Positions 16,892-24,965 of a stretch of DNA of 64,000 bases are shown here, piece by piece. Source of the stretch: Collinsella sp. GTDB lineage: Bacteria; Actinomycetota; Coriobacteriia; Coriobacteriales; Coriobacteriaceae. The position numbers and the translations under genes are program-made. The stretch covers positions 1-64,000 of the forward strand of contig JAGZUC010000002.1 of the NCBI GenBank assembly GCA_018380195.1, given 5' to 3'. Every line of letters starts with the position of its first letter. The stretch's first letter is position 1. Below the pieces are notes generated by a model, which did not search any database, had not been told where the DNA came from, and worked only from the letters and a program-made list of their open reading frames with translations.

Positions 16892-17773
16892 CTACACCTT
16901 CTCGGGGACGTACTTGCCCAAGAGGCCGGCAGGCTTGACGAGCAGGACGATGATCAGAACACCAAAGACGATGGAGTTGGCAAGGCTCGTGGAAATGTAG
17001 GCCTGTGCCATTGCCTCGATGATGCCGATGAGAATGCCACCGACAAAGGCGCCGGGAATGGAGCCGATACCACCGAAGACGGCGGCGTCGAAGGCCTTGA
17101 TGCCAGGCATGGCGCCCGTCGTGGGCTGCAGGACCGGCGAATAGGAGCACAGCAGCACGCCGGCGATGGCGGCAAGGGCAGAGCCGATGGCGAACGTCAT
17201 CGAGATGGTGCGGTTGACGTTGATGCCCATGAGCTGAGCGGCGGCCTTGTCCTCGGAAACGGCGCGCATGGCCTTGCCCATCTTGGTCTTACCCGTAAAG
17301 AACACCAAGCCGGCCATGATAACCAGGCAGGCGACGATGGTGACGAGCGAGACGGCGCTCACGTTGTACTTGGCCAAGAACTCCGGCACCGGGAAGGTGA
17401 CGAGCGAAGTAAAGTTCTTGGGCGTGGCGCCCCACAGAAGCTGTGCGGCATTCTGCAGGAAGTAGGACACGCCGATAGCCGTGATTAGAACGGCCAGCGG
17501 GCCCGCCTGACGTAGAGGCTTATAGGCCAGGCCCTCGATGAGAACACCGAGAACCGTGCAGGCCGCACAAGAGAGAATTACAGAAGCCCAGCCCGGGAGG
17601 CCGAGATACGACGTGGCGCAGAACGAGACATAGGCACCGACCATGATGACGTCGCCGTGAGCGAAGTTCAGCATCTTGGCGATACCGTAGACCATGGTGT
17701 AGCCCAACGCGATGATGGCGTAGACGCTGCCCATGGACAAGCCATTGACCAGGTATTGGATAAAGACTGTCAT
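16892..17773 (-). CDS. livH: Branched-chain amino acid ABC permease LivH
   Basis: A 293-residue permease starting MTVFIQYLVNGLSMGSVYAI, with eight or so hydrophobic helices and the LivH signature region GIGSIPGAFVGGILIGIIEA. It is the partner of LivM. GGGGG about ten bases before the ATG at 17773 supports this start; frames further up have no membrane signature. The gap to the upstream binding-protein gene is 139 bases and contains two hairpins, which may lower permease expression relative to the binding protein. Confidence 0.94.
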   Translation of the reverse strand: MTVFIQYLVNGLSMGSVYAIIALGYTMVYGIAKMLNFAHGDVIMVGAYVSFCATSYLGLPGWASVILSCAACTVLGVLIEGLAYKPLRQAGPLAVLITAIGVSYFLQNAAQLLWGATPKNFTSLVTFPVPEFLAKYNVSAVSLVTIVACLVIMAGLVFFTGKTKMGKAMRAVSEDKAAAQLMGINVNRTISMTFAIGSALAAIAGVLLCSYSPVLQPTTGAMPGIKAFDAAVFGGIGSIPGAFVGGILIGIIEAMAQAYISTSLANSIVFGVLIIVLLVKPAGLLGKYVPEKV

Positions 17774-17845
17774 GTTCCACATCCCCCTTTCGAATAGGTT
17801 TCCAGTTGATGTACGAAACAGGGACGTTACGTCGTCCCTAGATAC

Positions 17846-17882
17846 CAAGCAAGCAGGGAAGGCCAAAACCTCCCCTGCTTGG
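17846..17882 (-). terminator. Intercistronic hairpin between livJ1 and livH
   Basis: Arms CAAGCAGGGAAGG and CCTCCCCTGCTTG pair with one mismatch. No T-run follows on the minus strand, so it is better read as an mRNA-stabilising or partly terminating structure. A second small stem GGGACG/CGTCCC (17821-17838) lies nearer livH. Confidence 0.5.
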
Positions 17883-17912
17883 GATCAAAACCGCTCTATG
17901 TAGGGCGGCCTA

Positions 17913-19100
17913 TTAGGCCTGTACGTACTTGCCGTCGGTGATGACGTACGCAGTCGGGTCCTTCTGGACCTGGCCCTTGTCGTTCCAGGAAAGCTTGCCG
18001 GTCAGACCGTCAACGGTGATCTTGAGCATAGCCTCGGGCAGCTTCTCGGCGACCTCGGTCGGGTCGGCGTCGACGCCCAGGCCGGCCTCCTTGAGAGCCT
18101 CGACCACAGCGTGCACGCCGTCGTAGGCGTCGGCGGCAAACTGATCGGGGGTATCACCATAAGCGTCCTTATAGGCGTTGACGAAGTCGGCGTTCTTCTC
18201 GTCGTCGGCAGAGAACGGGGTCATGAGCAGCAGGCCCTCGGCAAGGGAGGTGTCGAAGCCCTCCACACCCAGGATGCCGTCCATGCCGTCGCAGCCCATC
18301 ATCTTGACGTCGTAGCCCATGTCCTTAGCGTTCTTGAGCAGGACAGACGCCGGCGTGTAGTAGATCGGCGCGAAGATCATGGTGGCGCCGGCCTGCTTGG
18401 CCTTGGTGAGCTGGTTGGTGAAGCTCGTGGAAGAGTCGTCCTTGAAGGTTTCCTCGTCAACGATCTCGAGCTTGGACTCAGCGGCCTGGGCCTTAAAGGC
18501 ATCGGCAATGCCCGAAGAATAGGCGTCGCCGGAGTTATAGAAGAGCACGAACTTCTCGTCCGCATACTTCTGCGCCAGGAACTTGGCAGCGTTGACGCCC
18601 TGGTTGGGGTCGGTAAAGCAAACCTGGAAGACGCAATCCTTGCCCTTGGTGACGTCCTCGGAAGACGCGGACGGGGTGATCATGAACGTCTCGGGGTCCT
18701 TGCCGCACTCGGCGGCAACGGCAACCGATGCGCCCGTGGTGGTCGGGCCGACGAGGGCCTGCATACCCCAGTCCAGAAGATTATTAAAGGCGTTGACGGC
18801 CTTCTCGCCGTCGGCCTGATCGTCCTCGGCCTTGCTGGCAAGCGGAAGTTCCTTGGTGGAGAAATCCTTGCAGCCAAGCTCGACGGCCTGAGTAACGGAC
18901 TTGCCATAGGAGGCATTTGCACCGGTCAGCGGGCCGATGGTACCGATCTTAAACGAAGCGTCGCTCGAAGCGGAACCGCTATCGCCGCCGTTGGAGGAGC
19001 AGCCAGCTAGAATGGACATCGCCCCCAGACCTGCTGCGCTCGCGATAACGCTCCTGCGATTCATAACAGGGTTCAATGACTTACCGGTGAGGCTCGACAT
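17913..19100 (-). CDS. livJ: Branched-chain amino acid ABC transporter substrate-binding lipoprotein 1
   Basis: A 395-residue periplasmic-type binding protein of the LivJ family. The N-terminus has NRRSVIASAAG then ILAGCSS, that is a twin-arginine-like motif followed by a lipobox with Cys34, so it is probably exported folded and lipid-anchored. The mature part has the family opening FKIGTIGPLTGANASYGKS. GAGGAG seven bases before the ATG at 19100 supports the start. It is the first of two similar binding proteins in this operon, and the one nearest the permease genes. Confidence 0.93.
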   Translation of the reverse strand: MSSLTGKSLNPVMNRRSVIASAAGLGAMSILAGCSSNGGDSGSASSDASFKIGTIGPLTGANASYGKSVTQAVELGCKDFSTKELPLASKAEDDQADGEKAVNAFNNLLDWGMQALVGPTTTGASVAVAAECGKDPETFMITPSASSEDVTKGKDCVFQVCFTDPNQGVNAAKFLAQKYADEKFVLFYNSGDAYSSGIADAFKAQAAESKLEIVDEETFKDDSSTSFTNQLTKAKQAGATMIFAPIYYTPASVLLKNAKDMGYDVKMMGCDGMDGILGVEGFDTSLAEGLLLMTPFSADDEKNADFVNAYKDAYGDTPDQFAADAYDGVHAVVEALKEAGLGVDADPTEVAEKLPEAMLKITVDGLTGKLSWNDKGQVQKDPTAYVITDGKYVQA

Positions 19101-19371
19101 GCGGCTCTCCTCTCAAATCTCGTCGGGTTTCGGTTACCCGACAGGCCATCCTTCGCCGTGTTCGGCGTTCGCAAAATAGTAGACGCTTTAGTTGAGAAAA
19201 GTGGCGATTATTTCAACTTTTCTTTTGTTTTGTCCGTTTATCCATAATTATGCGTATTTCTATTGGTTTATGCAGTTTAGCCACTTTATTGTGTGAAAGT
19301 AATGTTTCCATTCTGTTACAAGCGTCCCTGCCCTGATTAAAACAGCCTCACCGGTAGCGCTTTATGCGCAC

Positions 19372-20538
19372 TTAGGCGGCGATGTACTTGCCGTCCTGGA
19401 TCACATAGGCTGTAGCGGGCTTCTCGACTTGGCCCTCGTCGTTCCACGTGAGCTCGCCCGTCAGGCCCTCGATCTTGATCTTGCGCATGGCCTTGGCAAG
19501 ATCGCCGGCAATGTCGGCGCCGTCGGCCGTCGTGTCGATGCCAGCCTTGTCGATAGCCTCAGCGATCGCGTGGACACAGTCGTAGGCGTCGGCGGCAAAC
19601 TGGTTGGGGGTCTCGTCGTACTCCTCCTTGTATGCCTTGACGAAGTCGGCGTTCTTCTCGTCGTCAGCGGAGAACGGGGTCATGAGCAGCACGCCCTCGG
19701 CAAGAGAGGTGTCGAAGCCCTCAACGGAGAGCAGGCCGTCCATGCCGTCGGTGCCCATGAGGGTCATGTCGTAGCCCATGTCCTTGGCGTTCTTGAGCAA
19801 AACGGACGCCGGCGTGTAATAGATCGGGGCAAAGATAAGCGTGGCGCCGGCCTCCTTGGCCTTGGTGAGCTGGTTGGTAAAGCTCGTGGAAGAGTCGTCC
19901 TTAAAGGTCTCGGTATCGACGATGTCGAGCTTGGACGCCTTGGCCTGCTCGGCAAAAGCGTCGGCAACGCCCGAGCTATACGTATCGCCGGAGTTGTAGA
20001 ACAGGGCGATCTTGGCATCCGCGTACTTCTCGGCCAAGAACTTCGCGGCGCTGGCGCCCATGGTGGGATCGGTGAAGCAAACCTGGAAAACCGTGGTCTT
20101 ATCCTTGGTAACGTCGAGCGACGAGGCCGAAGGCGTGACCATGAGCATATCGTCGGCGATCTCGCCCGAGACAGCGACGGCGGCACCGGTGGTAACGGGG
20201 CCGACGAGCGCCTGCATGCCCCAGTCGCACAAGGTATTGAAGGCGTTGATGGCCTTCTCGCCGTCAGCGACGTCATCCTCAGACTTAAGCGAGAGTTTGA
20301 GGTCCTTGGTCGAAAAATCCTTGGCGGCGAGCTTGGCACCCTTCTCGGCCGAAACGCCATAGGTTGCCGCGGCGCCGGTCAGAGGGCCGATGACACCGAT
20401 CTTGAAGGTCTTGCCGTCATCGGCGGAGCCGCCGTCCGAGCCACCCGACGAGCAACCAGCGAGTGCCGCGGTGCTACCGAGCGCCGCGGCGCCGGCGAGA
20501 AAGTTCCTACGGCTGAGCGTGCTGTTGATGTTGAACAT
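19372..20538 (-). CDS. livJ: Branched-chain amino acid ABC transporter substrate-binding lipoprotein 2
   Basis: A 388-residue paralogue of the neighbouring binding protein; whole segments such as LTKAK(Q/E)AGATxIFAPIYYTPASVLLKNAKDMGYD agree, so this is a tandem duplication that has since diverged. It has a twin-arginine motif SRRNFLAGAAALG and lipobox ALAGCSS. AAGGGGG lies six bases before the ATG at 20538. A 270-base AT-rich gap separates it from the first copy, so each copy may have its own promoter. Differences around the ligand pocket could widen the substrate range. Confidence 0.92.
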   Translation of the reverse strand: MFNINSTLSRRNFLAGAAALGSTAALAGCSSGGSDGGSADDGKTFKIGVIGPLTGAAATYGVSAEKGAKLAAKDFSTKDLKLSLKSEDDVADGEKAINAFNTLCDWGMQALVGPVTTGAAVAVSGEIADDMLMVTPSASSLDVTKDKTTVFQVCFTDPTMGASAAKFLAEKYADAKIALFYNSGDTYSSGVADAFAEQAKASKLDIVDTETFKDDSSTSFTNQLTKAKEAGATLIFAPIYYTPASVLLKNAKDMGYDMTLMGTDGMDGLLSVEGFDTSLAEGVLLMTPFSADDEKNADFVKAYKEEYDETPNQFAADAYDCVHAIAEAIDKAGIDTTADGADIAGDLAKAMRKIKIEGLTGELTWNDEGQVEKPATAYVIQDGKYIAA

Positions 20539-20787
20539 GGTGTCCCCCTTTTCGCTGGCCGCGGTGCGGCCGTCTTGCGGTACAGGGCAAACCTTATGGT
20601 TCAAACGTTGACAGTTTGTTACGGGACTTCGTTTGTAGCGAGCGTGTTTCCAATGTTTCCGCAGCGTTTCGGGGGTGGTGTTTTGCGCAGTCGCCGATGC
20701 CTGCTAGGCACGCGCTCGCGGTTCACGCTAGAATGCACTCAACCTTAACTGGTCAATCATCCATACAGATGCACGAAGGAGCTATCT

Positions 20788-22131
20788 ATGAGCGAATCCC
20801 TGCGCACCGTGAACGTCGGCCTGATCGGTCTGGGAACCGTCGGCGGCGGCGTGGCCCGACTGATCAAGAGCCACCACGATGAGTATCTGGCCGCCTACGG
20901 CATCGACCTTAAGCTGACCCGCGCCTGCGCGCTTGCCTGGGAGCAGGCCGAAGCCGCCGGTATTGAGCGCGAGGCCTTTACAAGCGACTGGCACGACGTG
21001 GTCACCGACCCCGCCGTCGACATCGTCGTCGAGCTGATCGGCGGCGAGCACCCCGCGACCGAGATCTTCACCACCGCATTTGAGAACGGCAAGCATGTCG
21101 TCTCCGCCAACAAGGCCCTGCTCGGCCGCCATGTCGAGACGCTCGCCGAGAAGGCGCGTGAGTGCGGCGTGCAGATCAAGTGCGAGGCCAGCTGCGGCGG
21201 CGGCATCCCCATCGTCAGCACGCTCGAGCACGACCTGGTGGGCAACAAGATCCTGACCATCGCCGGCATCCTCAACGGCACCACCAACTACATCCTGTCG
21301 CGCATGGACGCCGAGGGCGCCGATTACGCCGACGTGCTTGCCGACGCGCAGGCCAAGGGCTATGCCGAGGCCGACCCGTCCGCCGACGTCGACGGCTTCG
21401 ACGCCGCCAGCAAGACGGCAATTCTCGCCTCCATTGGCTTTGGCACCCGCGTGACCACCGACGATGTGTACCAGCAGGGCATCCGTACCATCGGCGCCGA
21501 GGACATCGCCCAGGCCCGCGAGCTCGGCTACACCATTAAGCTGCTCGGCATCGCCCGCAACACCGACGCCGGCGTCGACGTCCGCGTGCATCCCACGCTG
21601 ATCCCCGCCGACCACATGCTTGCCAAGGTCAACGGTGCCATGAACGCCGTCTACGTGGTGGGTGACGCCGTAGGCGAGACCATGTTCTACGGTGCCGGCG
21701 CAGGCTCCTTCCCCACCGCGAGCGCCGTCGTGGGCGATATCCTGTCGCTGTCCGAGCAGATCAGCCGCGGCGTGGCGCCGCTGCCCGAGATTGAGCCCTA
21801 CGGCCACAACCTCGCCTTTAAGCCCATGGACGAGCTCCAGACCAAGTACTATGTGCGCCTGAAGGTCGCCGACCGCGTGGGCGCTCTGTCCGAGACGGTC
21901 AATATCTTCGCCAAGCACAACATCTCGATCTCGCTCATCAATCAGGTCGAGGATGGCAAGTCGGGCGTCACCGACACCTGCTCGGTCATCTTCCTGACGC
22001 ACCGCGCGCTCGAGAAGGACGTTCAGGCTGCTGCCGCCGAGCTTGCAGGCGTCGACTGCGTGGCCGAGATCGCCAACGTCCTGCGTATTGAGGACGTCGA
22101 GGCCTGGACCGAAGGCGTTATGGCGAACTAG
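20788..22131 (+). CDS. hom: Homoserine dehydrogenase
   Basis: A 447-residue enzyme that reduces aspartate semialdehyde to homoserine for threonine and methionine synthesis. The N-terminus has the dinucleotide-binding GLIGLGTVGGGVA; the middle holds GILNGTTNYILSRM and YAEADPSADVDGFDAASK, which are homoserine dehydrogenase signatures; a C-terminal ACT domain (about 360-445) suggests feedback control by threonine. AGGAG lies seven bases before the ATG. A possible -10 box TAGAAT sits near 20730. It is monocistronic, divergent from the liv operon, and ends in a strong terminator. Confidence 0.96.
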   Translation: MSESLRTVNVGLIGLGTVGGGVARLIKSHHDEYLAAYGIDLKLTRACALAWEQAEAAGIEREAFTSDWHDVVTDPAVDIVVELIGGEHPATEIFTTAFENGKHVVSANKALLGRHVETLAEKARECGVQIKCEASCGGGIPIVSTLEHDLVGNKILTIAGILNGTTNYILSRMDAEGADYADVLADAQAKGYAEADPSADVDGFDAASKTAILASIGFGTRVTTDDVYQQGIRTIGAEDIAQARELGYTIKLLGIARNTDAGVDVRVHPTLIPADHMLAKVNGAMNAVYVVGDAVGETMFYGAGAGSFPTASAVVGDILSLSEQISRGVAPLPEIEPYGHNLAFKPMDELQTKYYVRLKVADRVGALSETVNIFAKHNISISLINQVEDGKSGVTDTCSVIFLTHRALEKDVQAAAAELAGVDCVAEIANVLRIEDVEAWTEGVMAN

Positions 22132-22163
22132 CCCAACGCTCGCCTAGCAATACGCGCCTTGAG

Positions 22164-22200
22164 GGGGCTCCCGTCCGATGTGGGACGGGAGCCCTTTTGT
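22164..22200 (+). terminator. Terminator of hom
   Basis: GGGCTCCCGTCC and GGACGGGAGCCC form a 12-pair stem followed by TTTTGT, about 35 bases after the hom stop. Confidence 0.9.
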
Positions 22201-22347
22201 CACCTGCCCTAAGCACAACGGCAGAGCATATTTGCGCAAGCCGCTCATCGGTAACGCGGGCTACCGTTCACCGATATGCAAACGCGGCCGATTCCGGCTA
22301 CCGCTACGCTGTGCTGCGAATGTCCGCCCGCGATGAGAGGAAGCACC

Positions 22348-23097
22348 ATGTTGCTCGAGGGCAAGAAAGCAATCATCACCGGAGGCACGCGCGGTATCGG
22401 CTATGCCATCGCCTGCCGTTTTATCGAGGAAGGCGCTGCCGTCACCGTCTTTGGCTCGCGCCAGGAGACTGCCGACGCGGCCGTTGAGAAGCTGGCAGCC
22501 GCCTATCCCGACACCAAGGTCTGGGGCCGCTCCTGCGACCTCACCTCGCTCGAAGCCGTGACTGAGGCCTTTACGCAGGCTGCAGCCGACATGGGCGGTC
22601 TCGATACGGTCGTCAACAACGCCGGAATCTCCCAGCGCTCGCCGCTGCTCAACTACACGGCCGAGGAGTTCGCCAAAGTTATGGACCTCAACGTCGTCGC
22701 CGTCTTTAACGGCCACCAGGCTGCCGCCAAGATCATGACCGAGGCCGGTCACGGCGGCACCATCACCACCACGAGCTCGATGGTCGCCAAGTACGGTCAG
22801 CCCTCCGGCGTTGGCTATCCCACGTCCAAGTTCGCCGTCAACGGCATGGTCCAGTCGCTCTCGCGTGAGCTCGCCCCCATGGGCATTCGCGTCAACGCTG
22901 TCGCGCCCGGCGTGACCAAGACCGATATGGTCGCCAACCTGCCCGAAGAGGTCATCAAGCCCATCATCGCCACCATTCCGCTCGGCCGCATGGGCGAGCC
23001 CGAGGACGTCGCCAACGCCTTCGTCTACCTGGCGAGCGACATGTCCTCCTACGTCACGGGCGCCGTACTCCCCGTCGACGGAGCCGCCCGCTCCTAA
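22348..23097 (+). CDS. SDR-family NAD(P)-dependent oxidoreductase (FabG-like)
   Basis: A 249-residue classical short-chain dehydrogenase: TGGTRGIG at residues 11-18 binds the cofactor, NNAG near 90, and the catalytic Ser144, Tyr157 and Lys161 (YPTSK) are all present. The C-terminus YVTGAVLPVDGA is the usual end of the family. Substrate cannot be told from sequence; fatty acid ketoacyl-ACP, sugar or steroid substrates are all possible, and no fatty-acid genes are nearby. The ATG at 22348 has AGAGGA seven bases upstream; an earlier in-frame ATG (22276) has no site. It has its own terminator. Confidence 0.9.
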   Translation: MLLEGKKAIITGGTRGIGYAIACRFIEEGAAVTVFGSRQETADAAVEKLAAAYPDTKVWGRSCDLTSLEAVTEAFTQAAADMGGLDTVVNNAGISQRSPLLNYTAEEFAKVMDLNVVAVFNGHQAAAKIMTEAGHGGTITTTSSMVAKYGQPSGVGYPTSKFAVNGMVQSLSRELAPMGIRVNAVAPGVTKTDMVANLPEEVIKPIIATIPLGRMGEPEDVANAFVYLASDMSSYVTGAVLPVDGAARS

Positions 23098-23141
23098 GGG
23101 TCACAGGCTTTTGCCCCAGCCTTCTACAGAGCCCTACGCAA

Positions 23142-23186
23142 AAGGCGCGCTGTCTGCATCGATTGCAGGCAGCGCGCCTTCCTTTA
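23142..23186. terminator. Shared bidirectional terminator
   Basis: A GC-rich stem AAGGCGCGCTGTCTGCA paired with TGCAGGCAGCGCGCCTT (one mismatch) stands between the convergent SDR and antiporter genes. T-rich runs follow on both strands. Confidence 0.85.
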
Positions 23187-23218
23187 TTTAGACGGAACCC
23201 GTATCCCGGTATTCCTTG

Positions 23219-24781
23219 CTACTTGCCGTCGTCGTCCTCGGCTTCTTCTCTAGCGTAGAGCTCCAGCATGCGGCGGCGGTATTCGTGCACGGCGAGCTTG
23301 GCGCGCTCCAGGCGACGGCGCTCGCGCGGGGTGAGCTTGGACGGGTCGATCTCGTCGCCATAGGTCTTCTCGGCCAGCAAATGGGCGGCGTCGACGATAC
23401 GGGCATCGATGCGCTCGCTTGCCGCCTCGGCCGAAAGGCGATCGGCAATGGTATCGATCGTAGGCACGCCGTCGAGTGCGCGGCCGTGACCGTGCGAGGT
23501 CAACAACTCGTGCTCACGCGCGAGCAAGCTCGCCAGATCGTGATGGGCGCGCAGAATATCGAGCGCGTCGGATGGATGCTCGGCAACCTCCGCCACGGCG
23601 GCAACCGGCGCGGCGTCGATCACGCGGTAGAAGAGTTGGGCGAGCAGCGGCATCAAAAACACCGTGATGGCACCGGCGGCAACCATGACCGAGGCAATGT
23701 CTTGCGAAAGCGCCCCCGCGTTGACGGCCACACTCGTTACGGCAACGATGATCGGAAGCGCCGTGGTGCAGTACAAGGCCACGGTAATGCGGCCATACGC
23801 CGAGACATCGCGCGTCTCGGGACAGATGCTCATAGAGACAAGAATGGGCACGGCACGAATAATCAACAACGCCACGATAAAGCCCGCAAGCAAACCCGGG
23901 CGCGACGCCACGGCCGTCAGGTCGATCTTTGCGCCCGATACGGTAAAGAACACGGGGATCAAAAAGCCGTAGGCCAGACCATCGAGCTTGGTCTCGAGCG
24001 TGTGATTGCCCTCGGGGATGATATAGCGCAGGACAAAGCCGGCGGCAAAGGAGCCCAGCACGATGTCGAGATCGAAGATGGCCGAGAACGCCACGAGCGT
24101 GACCAGGATGAGAACCGTCAAGCGCACGAAGGTCTGCGATGTGGTATCGGCGCGCTCCTCGACAAACGCAAAGAAGCGGCTGCCGACGCGCTTGGAGCGG
24201 CTCGGGACCACGGCCAGCAGCACGCAGACCACCGCAAACAGACCCAAGATCACGAGTGTCTGAATGCCGGTGCGCGCAGAGAGCAGCACCGACATGGCAA
24301 GCACGGGGCCAAGCTCGCCCCAGGTACCGTACGCGAGAATCGAATCGCCCACGCGTGTGCCGGTAAGCGAGCGCTCGCGCATGATGGGCACGAGCGTGCC
24401 GAGCGCCGTCGAGGTAAGCGCGAGCGTCACGGCGATGCCGTCGAAATGGCTGACCGAAAACCACGGCGTAAAGCGCACGGCAAGCCAGGCGATGCCAAAC
24501 GTGACGACCCACGTCGCCATGCCATAGCGCCCCTCGACGCCCGTGATGTTCTTGGGGTCGATCTCAAAACCGGCGAGCAGGAACAAAAAGGCCAAGCCGA
24601 GCTCGGACACGAGCGAGACCTCGGCGTCCACATGGATGATGCCGAGCATATGCGGACCCAGCACCGCGCCGAACACGAGCAAAAAGACCGTCTCGGGAAC
24701 GGGCTTTCCGGGAATTGCCGAGGCGATAAAGGGACTCGCAAAGGCCACGAGCGCGATGATGGCGAGAGAAACGAATGCCAT
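23219..24781 (-). CDS. CPA2-type cation:proton antiporter
   Basis: A 520-residue protein. Residues 1 to about 390 carry twelve or so hydrophobic segments of the Kef/CPA2 sodium (or potassium)/proton exchanger type, including FLLLAGFEIDP and LGSFAAGFVLRY. The last 130 residues are a charged, helical cytoplasmic tail without a recognisable TrkA-N nucleotide-binding domain, so this is not a full KefB/C. The ATG at 24781 has AAAGG eight bases upstream. It is alone on its strand. Confidence 0.85.
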   Translation of the reverse strand: MAFVSLAIIALVAFASPFIASAIPGKPVPETVFLLVFGAVLGPHMLGIIHVDAEVSLVSELGLAFLFLLAGFEIDPKNITGVEGRYGMATWVVTFGIAWLAVRFTPWFSVSHFDGIAVTLALTSTALGTLVPIMRERSLTGTRVGDSILAYGTWGELGPVLAMSVLLSARTGIQTLVILGLFAVVCVLLAVVPSRSKRVGSRFFAFVEERADTTSQTFVRLTVLILVTLVAFSAIFDLDIVLGSFAAGFVLRYIIPEGNHTLETKLDGLAYGFLIPVFFTVSGAKIDLTAVASRPGLLAGFIVALLIIRAVPILVSMSICPETRDVSAYGRITVALYCTTALPIIVAVTSVAVNAGALSQDIASVMVAAGAITVFLMPLLAQLFYRVIDAAPVAAVAEVAEHPSDALDILRAHHDLASLLAREHELLTSHGHGRALDGVPTIDTIADRLSAEAASERIDARIVDAAHLLAEKTYGDEIDPSKLTPRERRRLERAKLAVHEYRRRMLELYAREEAEDDDGK

Positions 24782-24965
24782 GTGATGCCTTTCTCTTGTT
24801 TGAGCTTCACTGTAGCACCCTCGCCGTCCTCTACGCGCCGCGAGCTGTCGTATCATAGTGACGTTTACAAACATGTGGCTCAAGGCGACCGCGAGGCTTG
24901 CCCCGCAAACCGACCGCTGCCGCATACCGTACCGTACGCCCAACCGATCAGGAAGGCAGGAACCA

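Noticed and set aside
15521..17488. A 655-codon plus-strand frame across livG, livM and livH
   Set aside because: Antisense shadow of three well-supported transporter genes; no site and no domain.
22348..23097. A bile-acid hydroxysteroid dehydrogenase
   Set aside because: Only general SDR motifs are present; nothing specific to bile acids, so I left the substrate open.
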